The notes: generated from the sequence alone by a model not told the origin. A stretch of 64,000 nt of DNA from an uncultured Elusimicrobiales bacterium (GCA_944324675.1 CALUXE010000002.1:1-64000); one strand, 5' to 3'. Positions 27,217 through 38,382 are shown, numbered from the stretch's first letter. Translations and numbers: made by a program.

Positions 27217-28416
27217 ATGATTTTTATAGAAACCTTATTTCCCACCCTGCCGCCTCAGCTCAAATATCTTATAGGCGTGGCTCTGCTGATTGTATGTATA
27301 GCGCTGTCCAAATATATAGCCAAGGGCCTGCAGATAGCTGTGGAAAAACTGCTGGAAAAAAGAGCGGTTATATCCAAAGGGTGGCTGCCCCTAATGTCGA
27401 AGAACAAATTGTTCAGCAATATCTTCTTCGCGTTTGCGGTTTCTTTCCTGGCTTCTTCTTTGCCGTTTTTTATAGGGGAATATTATCCTAATATCAGTTC
27501 AATGATATCACGCGTATTAAGCTGCTTGGGGATTATTATGTTCACCTTGGTTTTCTGTTCGGCTTTGAGCGTAGTTTCCGATAAATTTTCGCGCAGCATA
27601 AAACTGCCGGTAAAAGGCATTGTGCAGGCGGTGAAAGTAATCTTGTGGATAGTGGCCATTATTCTGATGATGTCGGCGCTGCTTAACAAAGAACCTCTTT
27701 ACTTCCTGGGCGGCTTGACCGCTTTATCGGCCGTAATATTGTTGATTTTTAAAGATTCCATATTGGGTTTAACCTCGGGCTTTCAGCTGCTTCTGAACGA
27801 TTTGGTAAGGGTCGGCGACTGGATAGAAATACCCAGCCAAGGCGCGGACGGCGAGGTCGTAGACATTTTGCTTACGACTATCAGGGTGCGCAACTGGGAT
27901 AATACGATAGTCAATGTGCCCGCTTATGATTTGATAGCCCATTCTTTTACCAACTGGCGCGGCATGACGGAATCCGGCGGGCGGCGCATAAAGCGATCCA
28001 TTAATATAGATATGAAGAGCATTCGCTTCCTTAAGGACGAAGATATAGAAAAGCTTAAACATATGAATTTGTTGAAAGATTATCTTTCCGCCAAGGAAAA
28101 GGAAATAGAAGAAATCAACAAAAAACGCGGCGTTAAGGAAGATAATTATAATGCGCGGCGCCTTAGCAATATAGGCACTTTTAGGGCGTATTGTTATAAT
28201 TATCTGAAACAAAACCCCAATATATCTGACAAATTTACCTGTATGGTAAGGCAGCTGGCCCCCACTACCGAGGGTCTGCCTTTGGAAATTTACGCTTTTT
28301 CCTCCAACACCAATTGGGCCGATTACGAGGGGATACAGGCCGATATTTTTGACCATTTCCTTTCCATAATAGATGTTTTTGACCTAAGGGTTTACCAACG
28401 CTACGGAACGGATTAA
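27217..28416 (+). CDS. MscS-family mechanosensitive channel (YbdG/MscM-like)
   Basis: 399 residues. Five N-terminal helices are followed by the pore-lining helix and MscS beta domain: LIFKDSILGLTSGFQLLLND, VRVGDWIEIP, and VNVPAYDLIAHSFTNWRGM. The size, the W after the NVP motif, and a roughly 50-residue insert in the C-terminal domain match the YbdG/miniconductance subgroup rather than small MscS. It probably relieves turgor at osmotic down-shock. AAGGAGG lies 10 bases before the start. Confidence 0.9.
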   Translation: MIFIETLFPTLPPQLKYLIGVALLIVCIALSKYIAKGLQIAVEKLLEKRAVISKGWLPLMSKNKLFSNIFFAFAVSFLASSLPFFIGEYYPNISSMISRVLSCLGIIMFTLVFCSALSVVSDKFSRSIKLPVKGIVQAVKVILWIVAIILMMSALLNKEPLYFLGGLTALSAVILLIFKDSILGLTSGFQLLLNDLVRVGDWIEIPSQGADGEVVDILLTTIRVRNWDNTIVNVPAYDLIAHSFTNWRGMTESGGRRIKRSINIDMKSIRFLKDEDIEKLKHMNLLKDYLSAKEKEIEEINKKRGVKEDNYNARRLSNIGTFRAYCYNYLKQNPNISDKFTCMVRQLAPTTEGLPLEIYAFSSNTNWADYEGIQADIFDHFLSIIDVFDLRVYQRYGTD

Positions 28417-28474
28417 GAATACAGCAGGGCTGTGGTAAATTGGCCAAGGCGATATTAAAATGGTAAAATTATAT

Positions 28475-28512
28475 ATAAGGCGCCAGCAATAAAGCCGGTG
28501 CCTTATTATTTT
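28475..28512 (+). terminator. Stem-loop between mscS-like gene and fadL-like gene
   Basis: ATAAGGCGCC pairs with GGTGCCTTAT (28475-28484 with 28497-28506, one G-T pair), followed by TATTTT. It fits a terminator for the channel gene. Because a possible promoter (TTGGCC, 18 bases, TAAAAT at 28464) lies before it, it could instead be a 5' leader hairpin of the fadL-like message. Confidence 0.5.
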
Positions 28513-28542
28513 AAGCGCGTTTTCGCGTGCTTAGGAGGAATA

Positions 28543-29775
28543 ATGAATAAAATGTTTCGACTTGCCGCGTTTGTTGTATTTTCCTGTTTGTGTACGACAT
28601 CCACTCTTGGCGCGGGTTTTGGGCTGTATGAATTTAGTGCCAGAGGCAATGCCATGGGCGGCGCCGTGCTGGCCGGAGAAGCGGAGCCTGCCTCATTGGC
28701 TTTAAATCCCGCTTTGATAACCGATCTGAAAGGTACGCAGCTTCAGCTGGGCGTTACCGAAATAACGGCTTCCGCCAAGGTAACTTATGATGGCGAGAGC
28801 CAATCGCCCGATAGGGTTTGGTGGACTTTACCCACGTTTTATTATACCCAACAGCTTTTTGAGGATTGGTACTTCGGCCTGGGCGCGTTTCCGCGTTTTG
28901 GACTTAGCGGAACTTATCCCAACAGGAATTGGGCCGGCGCGACCGACGTTTATGACGTTGATGTTCAGTCCTACTCGGTGCAGCCCACGATAGCATTCCA
29001 GGCTACGGACAGATTTTCCGTCGCCGCGGGAGCGGAAATTATGTATTTCAAATTCAGCGAGGGTAAAAGAATACCTTTAGGGGCCGCCCACAATGACCTT
29101 GAAGTAGAAGGCGACAGCTGGGGTCTTGGCGCGATTATGGCCATGGCCTATAAAGCCAATGATAAGGTCAATTTGGGCGCCAGCTTTAGGACCAGAGTCA
29201 AACAAGGCTTAGACGGAACCAGCAAATTTTCCAACCCGATGACGATTCCCGGCGTAGGGGCTTTTATCAACGGTTCGGCGCACGGCGACATTATGCTGCC
29301 GGCTCAGCTCGCTTTGGGCATATCCTACAGGCCCATTGACGATTTGTTGATTGAGTTTAACTGGACCAATATTTTCTGGAGCAGCTTTGACGATTTGACT
29401 ATCTCTTTTGAGCATATGCCCGGCGCCGGCGTTTCCGGCTCCAGCAGACAGAAGAAAGAGTGGAAAGACACTTACAGAATGGGTTTGGGCGCGGAATATA
29501 CTTTATCCAATGTGGTCAAACTCAGAGGCAGCTATATCTTTGACAAGACCCCGACCAACGACGATTATATGGATGTGCTCGTCCCCGTCAGCAACAGACA
29601 TTTATTCGGCACCGGCATAGGGCTTAACTTGGGCAAAGGTTTCATATTGGACGCTTCCTATACTTTCCTTATAGGCGAAGGTATGAGCGGCAGCAATATA
29701 GAAAACGGCGCCTCGGTCAGATACGGACAGGCATTCAGCCATATGGCCGGTTTGAGCTTAAGATACATCTTATAA
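28543..29775 (+). CDS. FadL/OmpP1-family outer-membrane transport protein
   Basis: 410 residues. Signal peptide, then the FadL N-terminal plug signature GFGLYEFSARGNAMGGAVLAG...NPAL, followed by barrel strands (LGLSGTYP, GASFRTRV, LALGISYRP) and a C-terminus LSLRYIL. FadL proteins take up long-chain fatty acids or other hydrophobic compounds through a lateral opening. ATG 28543 has AGGAGG upstream; the frame is open further but without a signal peptide. Confidence 0.88.
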   Translation: MNKMFRLAAFVVFSCLCTTSTLGAGFGLYEFSARGNAMGGAVLAGEAEPASLALNPALITDLKGTQLQLGVTEITASAKVTYDGESQSPDRVWWTLPTFYYTQQLFEDWYFGLGAFPRFGLSGTYPNRNWAGATDVYDVDVQSYSVQPTIAFQATDRFSVAAGAEIMYFKFSEGKRIPLGAAHNDLEVEGDSWGLGAIMAMAYKANDKVNLGASFRTRVKQGLDGTSKFSNPMTIPGVGAFINGSAHGDIMLPAQLALGISYRPIDDLLIEFNWTNIFWSSFDDLTISFEHMPGAGVSGSSRQKKEWKDTYRMGLGAEYTLSNVVKLRGSYIFDKTPTNDDYMDVLVPVSNRHLFGTGIGLNLGKGFILDASYTFLIGEGMSGSNIENGASVRYGQAFSHMAGLSLRYIL

Positions 29776-29799
29776 AAGTTAAAATTATAAAAGAATAAG

Positions 29800-29829
29800 A
29801 AGCCCCGCCGAAAAGGCGGGGCTTCTTTA
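29800..29829 (+). terminator. Terminator after the fadL-like gene
   Basis: Stem AAGCCCCGCC/GGCGGGGCTT (29800-29809, 29815-29824) followed by CTTTATT; A-rich on the other side, so possibly shared with the convergent gene. Confidence 0.82.
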
Positions 29830-29853
29830 TTGCCGCATTTATATTAAAGTGTT

Positions 29854-30606
29854 TTATATACTTAATAGTTTTACGCCGAAGTTTACGGACCAGTCCATAG
29901 TCCTTCCGCTTCCGCCAGCGTGCCAGCCGGGTTTAAGATACATTGATATTTCGTCAAAAAGCATTATACCCGTTTCAATTTCTATAATAAACTCGTCTGA
30001 GTCGTTTTCATAGTCCATATAGTATTTCGGGTCAAAAAGTATCCACCAGTTATGGTCTGAAATATAAGCGGCCATGGTTCTTATTCTGCCCATATTTATA
30101 TCGTTTCTGGAAGATGGCCCCGCCACACTTACATAGTGTTTGTAACCTAAGGCCAAAAACACTTGCGGCACAATTTCATATTCCGCGAACACCGCCGGGC
30201 TAAATTGCCATTTCCCCGCGCCCAGTTCGTCATATTTGGCTGAGGGGAGATAAAATTCCCATGTCGTGCCGAAAGAGAGCTTTTCCTCTTTGAGCAGAGC
30301 CGAAGCGGAAACAAGAATATCGCCGATGCCGTTTTTGGAGTCGTTCGGGCTTTCAAATCTTTTTAAAGGGACTTCGGTCCCAATGGAAAATATTTTGTTG
30401 AAAGAATAATAATACTTGAGCGTCATTGAAGTGGCTGATATTCCGGCGTCATCGTCAATAACCGTCAATGACGGATTAAATTCAAAGGTGGATATTTTAT
30501 CCGTAGGCTTTACGCCGCGAACTACGCATTCAGGTATTTCAACGGCGTATATATTGCTTGCCAACAAAACTAAAGATAAAACTGCAGATAAGAGTTTCTT
30601 TTTCAT
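29854..30606 (-). CDS. Predicted outer-membrane barrel protein, transporter-like (250 aa)
   Basis: Signal peptide (ending IYA-VE), then strands with the layout TLKYYYSFNKIFSIGTEVPL, GIGDILVSASALL, and FAEYEIVPQVFLALGYKHY. This is like the MetA/phenol-degradation or 'transporter' group of outer-membrane proteins. The last strand ends in SVNFGVKLLSI. The substrate is unknown. It stands alone between two terminator regions; the start has GGGGG about 5 bases upstream. Confidence 0.7.
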   Translation of the reverse strand: MKKKLLSAVLSLVLLASNIYAVEIPECVVRGVKPTDKISTFEFNPSLTVIDDDAGISATSMTLKYYYSFNKIFSIGTEVPLKRFESPNDSKNGIGDILVSASALLKEEKLSFGTTWEFYLPSAKYDELGAGKWQFSPAVFAEYEIVPQVFLALGYKHYVSVAGPSSRNDINMGRIRTMAAYISDHNWWILFDPKYYMDYENDSDEFIIEIETGIMLFDEISMYLKPGWHAGGSGRTMDWSVNFGVKLLSI

Positions 30607-30661
30607 TTTACCCCCCTGCTATATTAAAGTATAGTATTTTATGATTAAAAAGCAATCCGCT

Positions 30662-31225
30662 TTAAAAACGGACAAATATTCCCAGCAGGGCGCTGAGCCC
30701 TATATAAGCTATCGGGTGGAGCTTCACTTTCCTTATCAGCGCGAAAAGCAATGCCAAATAGATTATATTTTTAAAGAGGAAAAGATCTTTTATATTTAGG
30801 GTTTGTTCATAGAGTTGAATGTCAAAGACTGATACTTTGACTATTTCCCAAACGGCTATGGTGATAAGGGCGCAAACGGCGGGCCTAAGGCCTGTAAAAG
30901 CGTCCGCTACATATTTGTTTTTAATAAATTTATTTAATATCCCGGCCACTATTATTATAACTATTACCGAAGGCGTGACTATACCCAAAGTAGCCACAAT
31001 CCCGCCCAAAATCCCGCCCGCGTTGAAGCCGGAAAAAGTCGCCATATTGATACCCAAAGGGCCGGGCGTAATTTCCGATACGGCAACCATATCGGCCAGC
31101 TGATGGGTGGTGAACCAACCCGTTTTTAAAGACAGCTGATACAAAAAAGGCAATGTCGCCAAGCCGCCGCCGACGGCAAAAAGGCCTATTTTAAAAAATT
31201 CAATGTATAAAAGCAGATATATCAT
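30662..31225 (-). CDS. chrA: Chromate transporter half-protein (CHR domain, second of pair)
   Basis: 187 residues with one CHR domain: FFKIGLFAVGGGLATLPFL at the N-terminus and SEITPGPLGINMATFSGF after helix 2. ChrA proteins export chromate by exchange or uptake of anions. Short CHR proteins work in pairs with opposite topology. It overlaps the start of its partner's stop by four bases (ATGA), so the two halves are made together. Confidence 0.88.
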   Translation of the reverse strand: MIYLLLYIEFFKIGLFAVGGGLATLPFLYQLSLKTGWFTTHQLADMVAVSEITPGPLGINMATFSGFNAGGILGGIVATLGIVTPSVIVIIIVAGILNKFIKNKYVADAFTGLRPAVCALITIAVWEIVKVSVFDIQLYEQTLNIKDLFLFKNIIYLALLFALIRKVKLHPIAYIGLSALLGIFVRF

Positions 31226-31779
31226 TTTGCCGTTTTCCTCTTTATGGCATTGTATATTATGGCCGCCAGCGCGCAGAAGACCACGAGTAAAGCGGGCGAT
31301 ATCTTAAAGTAAAAATATACTGCCAGACTAAATGCGAACAAAAATCCGGTAAATACGCTTACTATCCCTTTTTTGAAGAAAGGCAGCAAAGCGTTTACTA
31401 TTAGAGCGGCGACGCATATTCTTATTGAGGAAAAGAGCCGTTCGGTAAGTTCGGCGCTCATATATTGTTTCAGAAACAAAGCGATAACGGTGATGATTAT
31501 AATGCTTGGCGTTATGATGCCCAGCGTCGCCGCCAGAGCGCCTAAAACGCGGCGTTTTTGATAGCCCAGTAAAGAAGCCGTATTAACCGCGATTACGCCC
31601 GGCGTTACCTGAGACAGGGCGAAAAAGTCCATTAAATCTTGGCGGGTCATCCATTGTTTTTTGTCTATCAGTTCCTTTTCTATTACCGGTAGCATGGCGT
31701 ATCCTCCGCCGAAAGTCATCACTCCGACTTTGGCGAAAGTCAAAAACAAATCAAGCAGGGCTATATTTTTCTCTCGCAT
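31222..31779 (-). CDS. chrA: Chromate transporter half-protein (CHR domain, first of pair)
   Basis: 185 residues with the CHR signature FAKVGVMTFGGGYAMLPVIEKELI and LSQVTPGVIAVNTASLLGY. It precedes the second half-gene with a 4-base overlap and follows the HAD phosphatase gene with almost no gap, so the three may share a message. The physiological anion may be sulfate-like rather than chromate. Confidence 0.88.
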   Translation of the reverse strand: MREKNIALLDLFLTFAKVGVMTFGGGYAMLPVIEKELIDKKQWMTRQDLMDFFALSQVTPGVIAVNTASLLGYQKRRVLGALAATLGIITPSIIIITVIALFLKQYMSAELTERLFSSIRICVAALIVNALLPFFKKGIVSVFTGFLFAFSLAVYFYFKISPALLVVFCALAAIIYNAIKRKTAK

Positions 31780-31780
31780 A

Positions 31781-32470
31781 TTAAAGTATTTTTAAGAGGT
31801 CCTCTATTTTATCCACCTTGATAAAGCCGTGCGGCAATTTCCCCGTATTTATATTTTCGTGCTGCCAAGTAAGGGCGTAAGGTATCCAGACGGCTTTCGC
31901 GCCCAACTTTACCACCGGCATTATGTCCGACCTTAAGGAATTGCCCACCATAACAAATTCCTGCGGCATTACGCCCAAGCGGTTCATAAGCGTTTTATAG
32001 CCGCGGATGTTTTTTTCGCTCATAATTTCTATATGGTGCAGATATTTCGTCAGGCCGGATTTATGGAGTTTCCTTTCCTGGTCCAGCAAATCGCCTTTAG
32101 TGGCGACGACCAATTTGTATTTTTGGCTTAGAGTTTTAAAAGCGGTTAAAGCGCCTGGCAGCAGTTTTACGGGTTGTTTTAACATTGTCATACCGATATT
32201 TATCATTTCCGCTATGAGGGAAGAAGATATTTTGTTGCCGCTTATTTTTAAAGAGGTTTCTATCATTGAAAGAACGAAAGCTTTTATGCCGTAGCCGTAA
32301 AGCGGCAAATTTTTTATTTCCGTTGAGTAAAGCTTTTCTTTAAGGAAGGCTTTTTCGGCGTAAGGGGCCAAGATTTTGAAGAATTTATCTTCCGCTTCGC
32401 GGAAAAGATCCTCATTGACCCAAAGGGTATCGTCCGCGTCAAAGGCTACTATTTTTATATTACGCATCAT
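31781..32470 (-). CDS. HAD-superfamily hydrolase
   Basis: 229 residues. Motif I is DADDTLW (nucleophile Asp and acid Asp), motif II is ATKGD, the motif III Lys is in RGYK, and motif IV is VGNSLRSD. The helical cap sits between motifs I and II. This is the phosphoglycolate phosphatase-like type; the substrate is not predictable. Two adjacent ATG codons (32470, 32467) are possible starts and neither has a clear ribosome binding site. Confidence 0.87.
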   Translation of the reverse strand: MMRNIKIVAFDADDTLWVNEDLFREAEDKFFKILAPYAEKAFLKEKLYSTEIKNLPLYGYGIKAFVLSMIETSLKISGNKISSSLIAEMINIGMTMLKQPVKLLPGALTAFKTLSQKYKLVVATKGDLLDQERKLHKSGLTKYLHHIEIMSEKNIRGYKTLMNRLGVMPQEFVMVGNSLRSDIMPVVKLGAKAVWIPYALTWQHENINTGKLPHGFIKVDKIEDLLKIL

Positions 32471-32493
32471 AAATAAATTCTACAAATTTTTAA

Positions 32494-32525
32494 TTATAAA
32501 AAAGGCGCCGCTTTTTCGCGGCGCC
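32494..32525 (-). terminator. Terminator of the perR-rbr operon
   Basis: 8-bp perfect GC stem (32504-32511 with 32518-32525); on the minus strand it is followed by TTTTTTATAA. Confidence 0.85.
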
Positions 32526-32542
32526 GATATGGTCGGAGAAGT

Positions 32543-33073
32543 TTATTTTTTTACCTCAAAATAGGCTTTTTTGTATTTGCATACGGGGCACATTTCGGGC
32601 GCTTTTTCTCCGGTGAAAGTGAAACCGCAGTTCATACATTTCCAAGTTACTTTATCCGTCTTTACGAATACTTCGCCTTTCTCAAGTTCGGAGAAAAGTT
32701 TCAAGTAGCGTTCTTCGTGTTCCTTTTCTATTTGGGCTACTTTTTCAAAGAGGAAAGCTATATCGTTGAAGCCTTCTTCTTTAGCTTCTTTGGCGAAATT
32801 GGCGTACATATCGGTCCACTCGTAATTTTCGCCTGCGGCGGCGTCTTTAAGGTTCCGCAAGGTTGAGGGAATATCGCCGTCGTGTAAGAGTTTGAACCAT
32901 ATTTTGGCGTGTTCTCTTTCATTCTTCGCTGTTTCTTTAAAGATGGACGCTATATGGTTATAGCCTTCTTCTTTCGCTTTTTTCGCGTAATAGGTGTATT
33001 TATTTCTCGCTTGGGACTCGCCGGCAAAGGCGGCCATAAGATTTTTTTCGGTTTTTGATCCTTTGAGTTCCAT
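32543..33073 (-). CDS. rbr: Rubrerythrin
   Basis: A non-heme di-iron peroxidase that reduces hydrogen peroxide in anaerobes. The four-helix domain supplies the ligands [31 protein letters not shown] and [13 protein letters not shown]. The C-terminal rubredoxin-like domain has the CxxC pairs CMNCG and CPVCK. 176 residues. It lies one base after the perR stop, so it is cotranscribed with its likely regulator. Confidence 0.96.
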   Translation of the reverse strand: MELKGSKTEKNLMAAFAGESQARNKYTYYAKKAKEEGYNHIASIFKETAKNEREHAKIWFKLLHDGDIPSTLRNLKDAAAGENYEWTDMYANFAKEAKEEGFNDIAFLFEKVAQIEKEHEERYLKLFSELEKGEVFVKTDKVTWKCMNCGFTFTGEKAPEMCPVCKYKKAYFEVKK

Positions 33074-33074
33074 T

Positions 33075-33464
33075 TTATTTCTCCTGTTTTTTTATGCATT
33101 CTTTACATATACCGTTAAAAATTATTTCACGGCGATTTATTTTAAAAGCTGTTTTTTCGGCGGATTTATTTAACTGGCGCGAAAGCTCCTCGCTTAAAAA
33201 GACATCTTCCACTTTTCCGCAAATCTCGCATATTATATGCGCATGCACCTGGACAATATGGTCAAATCGGTCGGCTTGGTTAAGCCCGCTTATCTTTTTT
33301 ATTCTGCCCCGCTCGACCATTTGGTTCAAATTTCTGTAAAGCGTTCCCAAGCTTAAGGGCGGATATAAGGGCTTTATTAAAGAATAGAGATAATCCGCCG
33401 TAGGGTGGCACGGATTGCTTTTCAGGGTATTATAAATTAATTCTCTTTGTTTGGAATATCTCAT
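33075..33464 (-). CDS. perR: Fur-family peroxide regulator, PerR type
   Basis: 129 residues from ATG 33464 (six more residues are possible from a TTG). A winged-helix domain ([13 protein letters not shown] is the recognition part) and a metal domain. The regulatory-site residues expected for PerR are present: His in PCHPT, Asp in RFDH, two His in VHAHI and Asp in VED. The structural zinc site is CEIC...CKEC. It probably represses itself and rubrerythrin until oxidised by peroxide. See the promoter entry for a matching palindrome. Confidence 0.88.
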   Translation of the reverse strand: MRYSKQRELIYNTLKSNPCHPTADYLYSLIKPLYPPLSLGTLYRNLNQMVERGRIKKISGLNQADRFDHIVQVHAHIICEICGKVEDVFLSEELSRQLNKSAEKTAFKINRREIIFNGICKECIKKQEK

Positions 33465-33482
33465 AAAGTGTTTAAATATCAA

Positions 33483-33531
33483 TAACAGTAACTATTACTG
33501 ATATTATAACAAAGAAACAGAAATTTTGCAA
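33483..33531 (-). promoter_or_regulatory. perR-rbr promoter with PerR-type palindrome
   Basis: Minus strand: -35 TTGCAA (33526-33531), 17-base spacer, -10 TATAAT (33503-33508). A palindrome begins on the last base of the -10, TATCAGTAA-N3-TTACTGTTA (33483-33503), and covers the expected transcription start. Its A/T-rich 9-3-9 form resembles Fur/PerR boxes, so autoregulation is likely. Confidence 0.8.
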
Positions 33532-33540
33532 CACTGTTTT

Positions 33541-33898
33541 AAATTAAGGCGCGATTTCGGTTCCGATAAATTGTGGGACGGATTTCGCGAAAGGATTTTT
33601 ATTTGAGAATATTAAAGCGGAATTTCAAATAACGGCGGTTTATGGGGATAATAGGGGGATATCTTTGAGGGTAATACTAGGGGAGTATTTTTTGTCTGTC
33701 CGAATTTATTCGGAATTTTGCGTAGCGGAGTACATTTGTTTAGTGAAAGTTTCAGATCTTTCTTAGGGTTTTAGTATTTTTGACTTAAAAGGAAAACAAA
33801 AACCTAGGGCGAGGCCCTAGGCTCTAAACCAACCGCCCCGCAGCTAAATGTGAGGCGTAAATATTTTAGCATTATGGGGCAAGCGATACAATCGGGTT
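33541..33898. other. Non-coding stretch with several hairpins
   Basis: About 360 bases without a convincing gene on either strand. Hairpins: AATACT/AGTATT (33673-33689) followed by a T6 run on the plus strand; TCCGAA/TTCGGA near 33700; and CCTAGGGC/GCCCTAGG (33803-33821), which on the minus strand is followed by TTTTTGTTTT and probably ends the Omp85-like gene. A small RNA ending at 33695 is possible but unproven. Confidence 0.4.
33793..33821 (-). terminator. Terminator downstream of the Omp85-like gene
   Basis: 8-bp stem CCTAGGGC/GCCCTAGG with loop GAG; the minus strand continues with TTTTTGTTTTC. Confidence 0.7.
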
Positions 33899-35227
33899 CT
33901 AAAACTTCGCGCCGAACACAAAGGATACTTGGCTTGAAGAGTCGCTTAAATTGTAAGTATAGTTAAGGCCGAAGGGGAAGGGGAACCTCCAAAACTTATA
34001 GGATATGGAAGCGCCCGTCCCGCTTTGGTGGCGGTATCCTGCGTCGTAGACATAGGCGAGTTCGTAAAAGGGCTGCAGGGAGAGCAGACCGGTATTGTTC
34101 CTTAGCAGATAATATGTGAAAGAGGCGCTCGCGCCCGCGCCGTATCGTCCGAAAAGGGTGCGGCTGTATCTGCCCTGTCCGCCCAGCAAATCTTGGGCGC
34201 GAACTTGTGCGGCGAAGGGGGAATTAAAGGCGCTTTCTCCCCGAATTTGCAAAGCGAGCAAATGCCTGTTTCTAAGTTCCGTCAGGCTTTGCGCAGAAGC
34301 GGAAAGTTTTGATATGTCAAAATCCGCACCTGTCCAGGGGCCTCCGTTTTCGTAAGAGAGTTGCGCGGAAAACCCGTAAATTGGTTTTGGCAAATCTTTC
34401 AGGCTTTCTTCTTTGTCGGTAAGGCCGTATCCGAACAAGGCTCCCATATTGGCGCCGGAGCGGATATTTTTTTTGTAGTTTAGGCCGAAGGCGACGGTAT
34501 TATAATTGCCGGAAGCGAAATCCTTATCATATCTTATATATCTGTATTGCGGGGATATAAAGGCTTTAAAGGGGCCGTATTCGCGGGAGTATTGCAGATA
34601 GAAGGAATCTTCTTTTGTATATACTTGAGCGAGCGGATCGGAAAAATCTTCCTTATCGTCAGAGGTGCTGAAAATGCCGTCATTGTTAATCCAGTTGCCT
34701 TGATAAAAACGCTGTTCGAAATTCATATTTTTGGCGGCTCCTAAAAAGGTATTTCTTCCGTCTTTAAGCATAAAGCTGAGCATAGATCCGTCTTTGCCTG
34801 TCCCGCCAAATATCATAATAGTTTCGCCTCTTTTAAAAAGATTGCCCGCGGCCAAGGCGATGCCCGCCGCGCTTTTTTCCCCTCCGGTGGCGAAAGCCAG
34901 CGGGAAGATATAATATCCGTCGTCGGCGTTTATGGAGATATCGAGAGCATTGTCTTCCAGGGGCTGAAGGGAAAAAGAAAGTTTCTTTGATATTCTCAAA
35001 TCGTGCAGTTCGTTTTTCGCGGTTTCATAGAGTGCGGAGTTAAAAGTGCCGCCTTCTTTCAATGCGAAATATTTTTTAAGCAGCTCCGGTTTGGTTCTCT
35101 TGGATAATACGGTTACTTTATTTATTGTATATCCGTCATAGAGTGCGGGGTTTTCTGCGGCGTAAGGGCAAATTCGTAAAAAGGCGCAAAAAAGAAGCGC
35201 CGAAAGTATTTTGTTTGTAATTTTCAT
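33899..35227 (-). CDS. Small Omp85/BamA-like outer-membrane protein
   Basis: 442 residues. Signal peptide; one POTRA-like module near residues 30-105 (YTINKVTVLSKRTKPELLKK, LHDLRISKKLSFSLQP); then a surface-antigen barrel of about 300 residues. The barrel includes GARGRY-like NLLGGQGRYSRTLF-type turns (seen as DLLGGQGRYSRT) and a terminal Phe (VFGAKF). BamA itself has five POTRA modules, so this is a short paralogue, perhaps of the TamA/patatin-porin type. Its role (assembly or secretion) is not decided by context. Confidence 0.72.
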   Translation of the reverse strand: MKITNKILSALLFCAFLRICPYAAENPALYDGYTINKVTVLSKRTKPELLKKYFALKEGGTFNSALYETAKNELHDLRISKKLSFSLQPLEDNALDISINADDGYYIFPLAFATGGEKSAAGIALAAGNLFKRGETIMIFGGTGKDGSMLSFMLKDGRNTFLGAAKNMNFEQRFYQGNWINNDGIFSTSDDKEDFSDPLAQVYTKEDSFYLQYSREYGPFKAFISPQYRYIRYDKDFASGNYNTVAFGLNYKKNIRSGANMGALFGYGLTDKEESLKDLPKPIYGFSAQLSYENGGPWTGADFDISKLSASAQSLTELRNRHLLALQIRGESAFNSPFAAQVRAQDLLGGQGRYSRTLFGRYGAGASASFTYYLLRNNTGLLSLQPFYELAYVYDAGYRHQSGTGASISYKFWRFPFPFGLNYTYNLSDSSSQVSFVFGAKF

Positions 35228-35322
35228 TATTACCCCCGTAAGCCGCGGCTAAAGGCGGCGTTTATATTGTACAAAAAAGAGGGGGCATCGACCCCCGAAC
35301 CGCAAATGGTATAATAAAATAA

Positions 35323-36800
<1,478 letters not shown>

Positions 36801-36801
<1 letters not shown>

Positions 36802-38330
36802 TGGAAAGAGAAATTGTCTTGATAGCCGATTTCGGCGGGCAGTACAATCAGTTGATAGCAAGGAGGGTAAGGGAAGAACACGTATATTGCGAGGTTGTCC
36901 CCTTCCAAAAACTGCTTGCCAAAGCGAAAGTAACCAAGCCCAAAGGGATAATATTTACCGGCGGGCCCGCCAGCGTGTACGAGGAAGGCGCTCCGAAAGT
37001 GGAAAAGGAAGTTTTTTCGCTGGGAATACCCGTCTTGGGGATATGTTACGGCCATCAGCTTACCGCGCATTTATTGGGCGGTGAGGTAGTCAGCCCCGAT
37101 TTCAAGGAATACGGTAAAGTAAAGATAAACATAGACGGCGGTTTATTGTTTAAAGGAATAAAAAACGAAGATATTTGCTGGATGAGCCACCGTGATTACG
37201 TTAGGCAGCTCCCGCCGGGTTTTAGAACTTTGGCCTTTACCGACAAATGCCCCGTCGCGGCCATGGCCGATGAGAAACGTAAAATTTATGGAGTACAGTT
37301 CCACCCCGAAGTGGAACATACCCCTTTCGGCAGGGCCTTGCTGAGGAATTTCCTTTTTGATATTTGCGGCTGTAAAGGCGATTGGACTATGGATAATATA
37401 GCCGCCTCGCTTATTAAAGAATTAAAACAAAAGGCATCTGGCAAGCGGGTGCTTTGCGCGCTTTCCGGCGGGGTGGATTCTTCGGTAGCGGCGGTGTTGG
37501 CCAATAAAGCCATAGGCGATAATTTGATATGCGTATTCGTTGACCACGGCCTGATGAGGAAGAATGAGGGCGACGAAATAGAAAAAATGTTCAAGCTCGA
37601 TTACCACATCAATATGATTAGGGTAAACGCGGGCGAAAGATTTTTAAACGCCTTAAAAGGCGTAAGGGACCCCGAAGAAAAAAGAAAAATAATCGGCAGG
37701 GAATTTATTTCGGTTTTTGAACAGGAATCTTTAAAGCTCGGCCAAATAGATTATCTTTTGCAAGGGACGATTTATCCCGACGTCATAGAATCGGGCGCGG
37801 GCCAGGCCAGCGTTATAAAGAGCCACCACAATGTCGGCGGTTTGCCCAAGAATATGAAGTTCGGCCTTTTGGAGCCTTTGCGCCTTCTGTTTAAAGACGA
37901 AGTGCGCGCGCTGGGTTTGGAAATCGGCCTGCCCAAAAGTTTGGTGTGGCGCCAGCCTTTCCCCGGGCCCGGCTTGGCGGTAAGGTGCCTGGGCGAGGTG
38001 CGGGAAGATAAACTTAAAATAATCCGCGACTCCGACGCCATTTTGCGCGAGGAAATATCCAAAAACGGGCTTGAAGACAAAATTTGGCAGTACTTCACCT
38101 TCCTGCCCAATATCAAAAGCGTCGGAGTTATGGGTGACGAGAGGACTTACTTCCACACCGTCGGCATAAGGGCCGTAACATCGGTCGACGCGATGACTTG
38201 CGACTGGGCCAAAATACCTTATGACGTTTTGGACAAAATATCGTCTAGGATAGTCGGCGAGGTGGAAGGCGTCAATAGAGTTATATACGACGTAACCTCC
38301 AAGCCGCCCGCCACGATAGAATGGGAATAG
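36801..38330 (+). CDS. guaA: GMP synthase (glutamine-hydrolysing)
   Basis: Amidates XMP to GMP. Class I glutaminase domain (nucleophile Cys in GICYGHQ, His-Glu in [10 protein letters not shown]), then the ATP-pyrophosphatase P-loop [10 protein letters not shown] and the C-terminal dimerisation domain ending KPPATIEWE. 509 residues. The TAATG junction with guaB means coupled translation of two successive pathway steps. Confidence 0.97.
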
Positions 38331-38334
38331 CCAA

Positions 38335-38365
38335 ATACCCGCACGGGGTATGCGTATGCTATAAT
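38335..38365 (+). promoter_or_regulatory. csoR-type promoter with operator
   Basis: A CsoR-family operator shape, ATACCC-N5-GGGTAT (38335-38340 and 38346-38351), lies directly before an extended -10 (TGCTATAAT, TATAAT at 38360-38365). No -35 is visible; the operator occupies that place. The first gene downstream is the CsoR-family repressor itself, so negative autoregulation is likely. Confidence 0.75.
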
Positions 38366-38382
38366 AAACTAACGGAGGGCCT

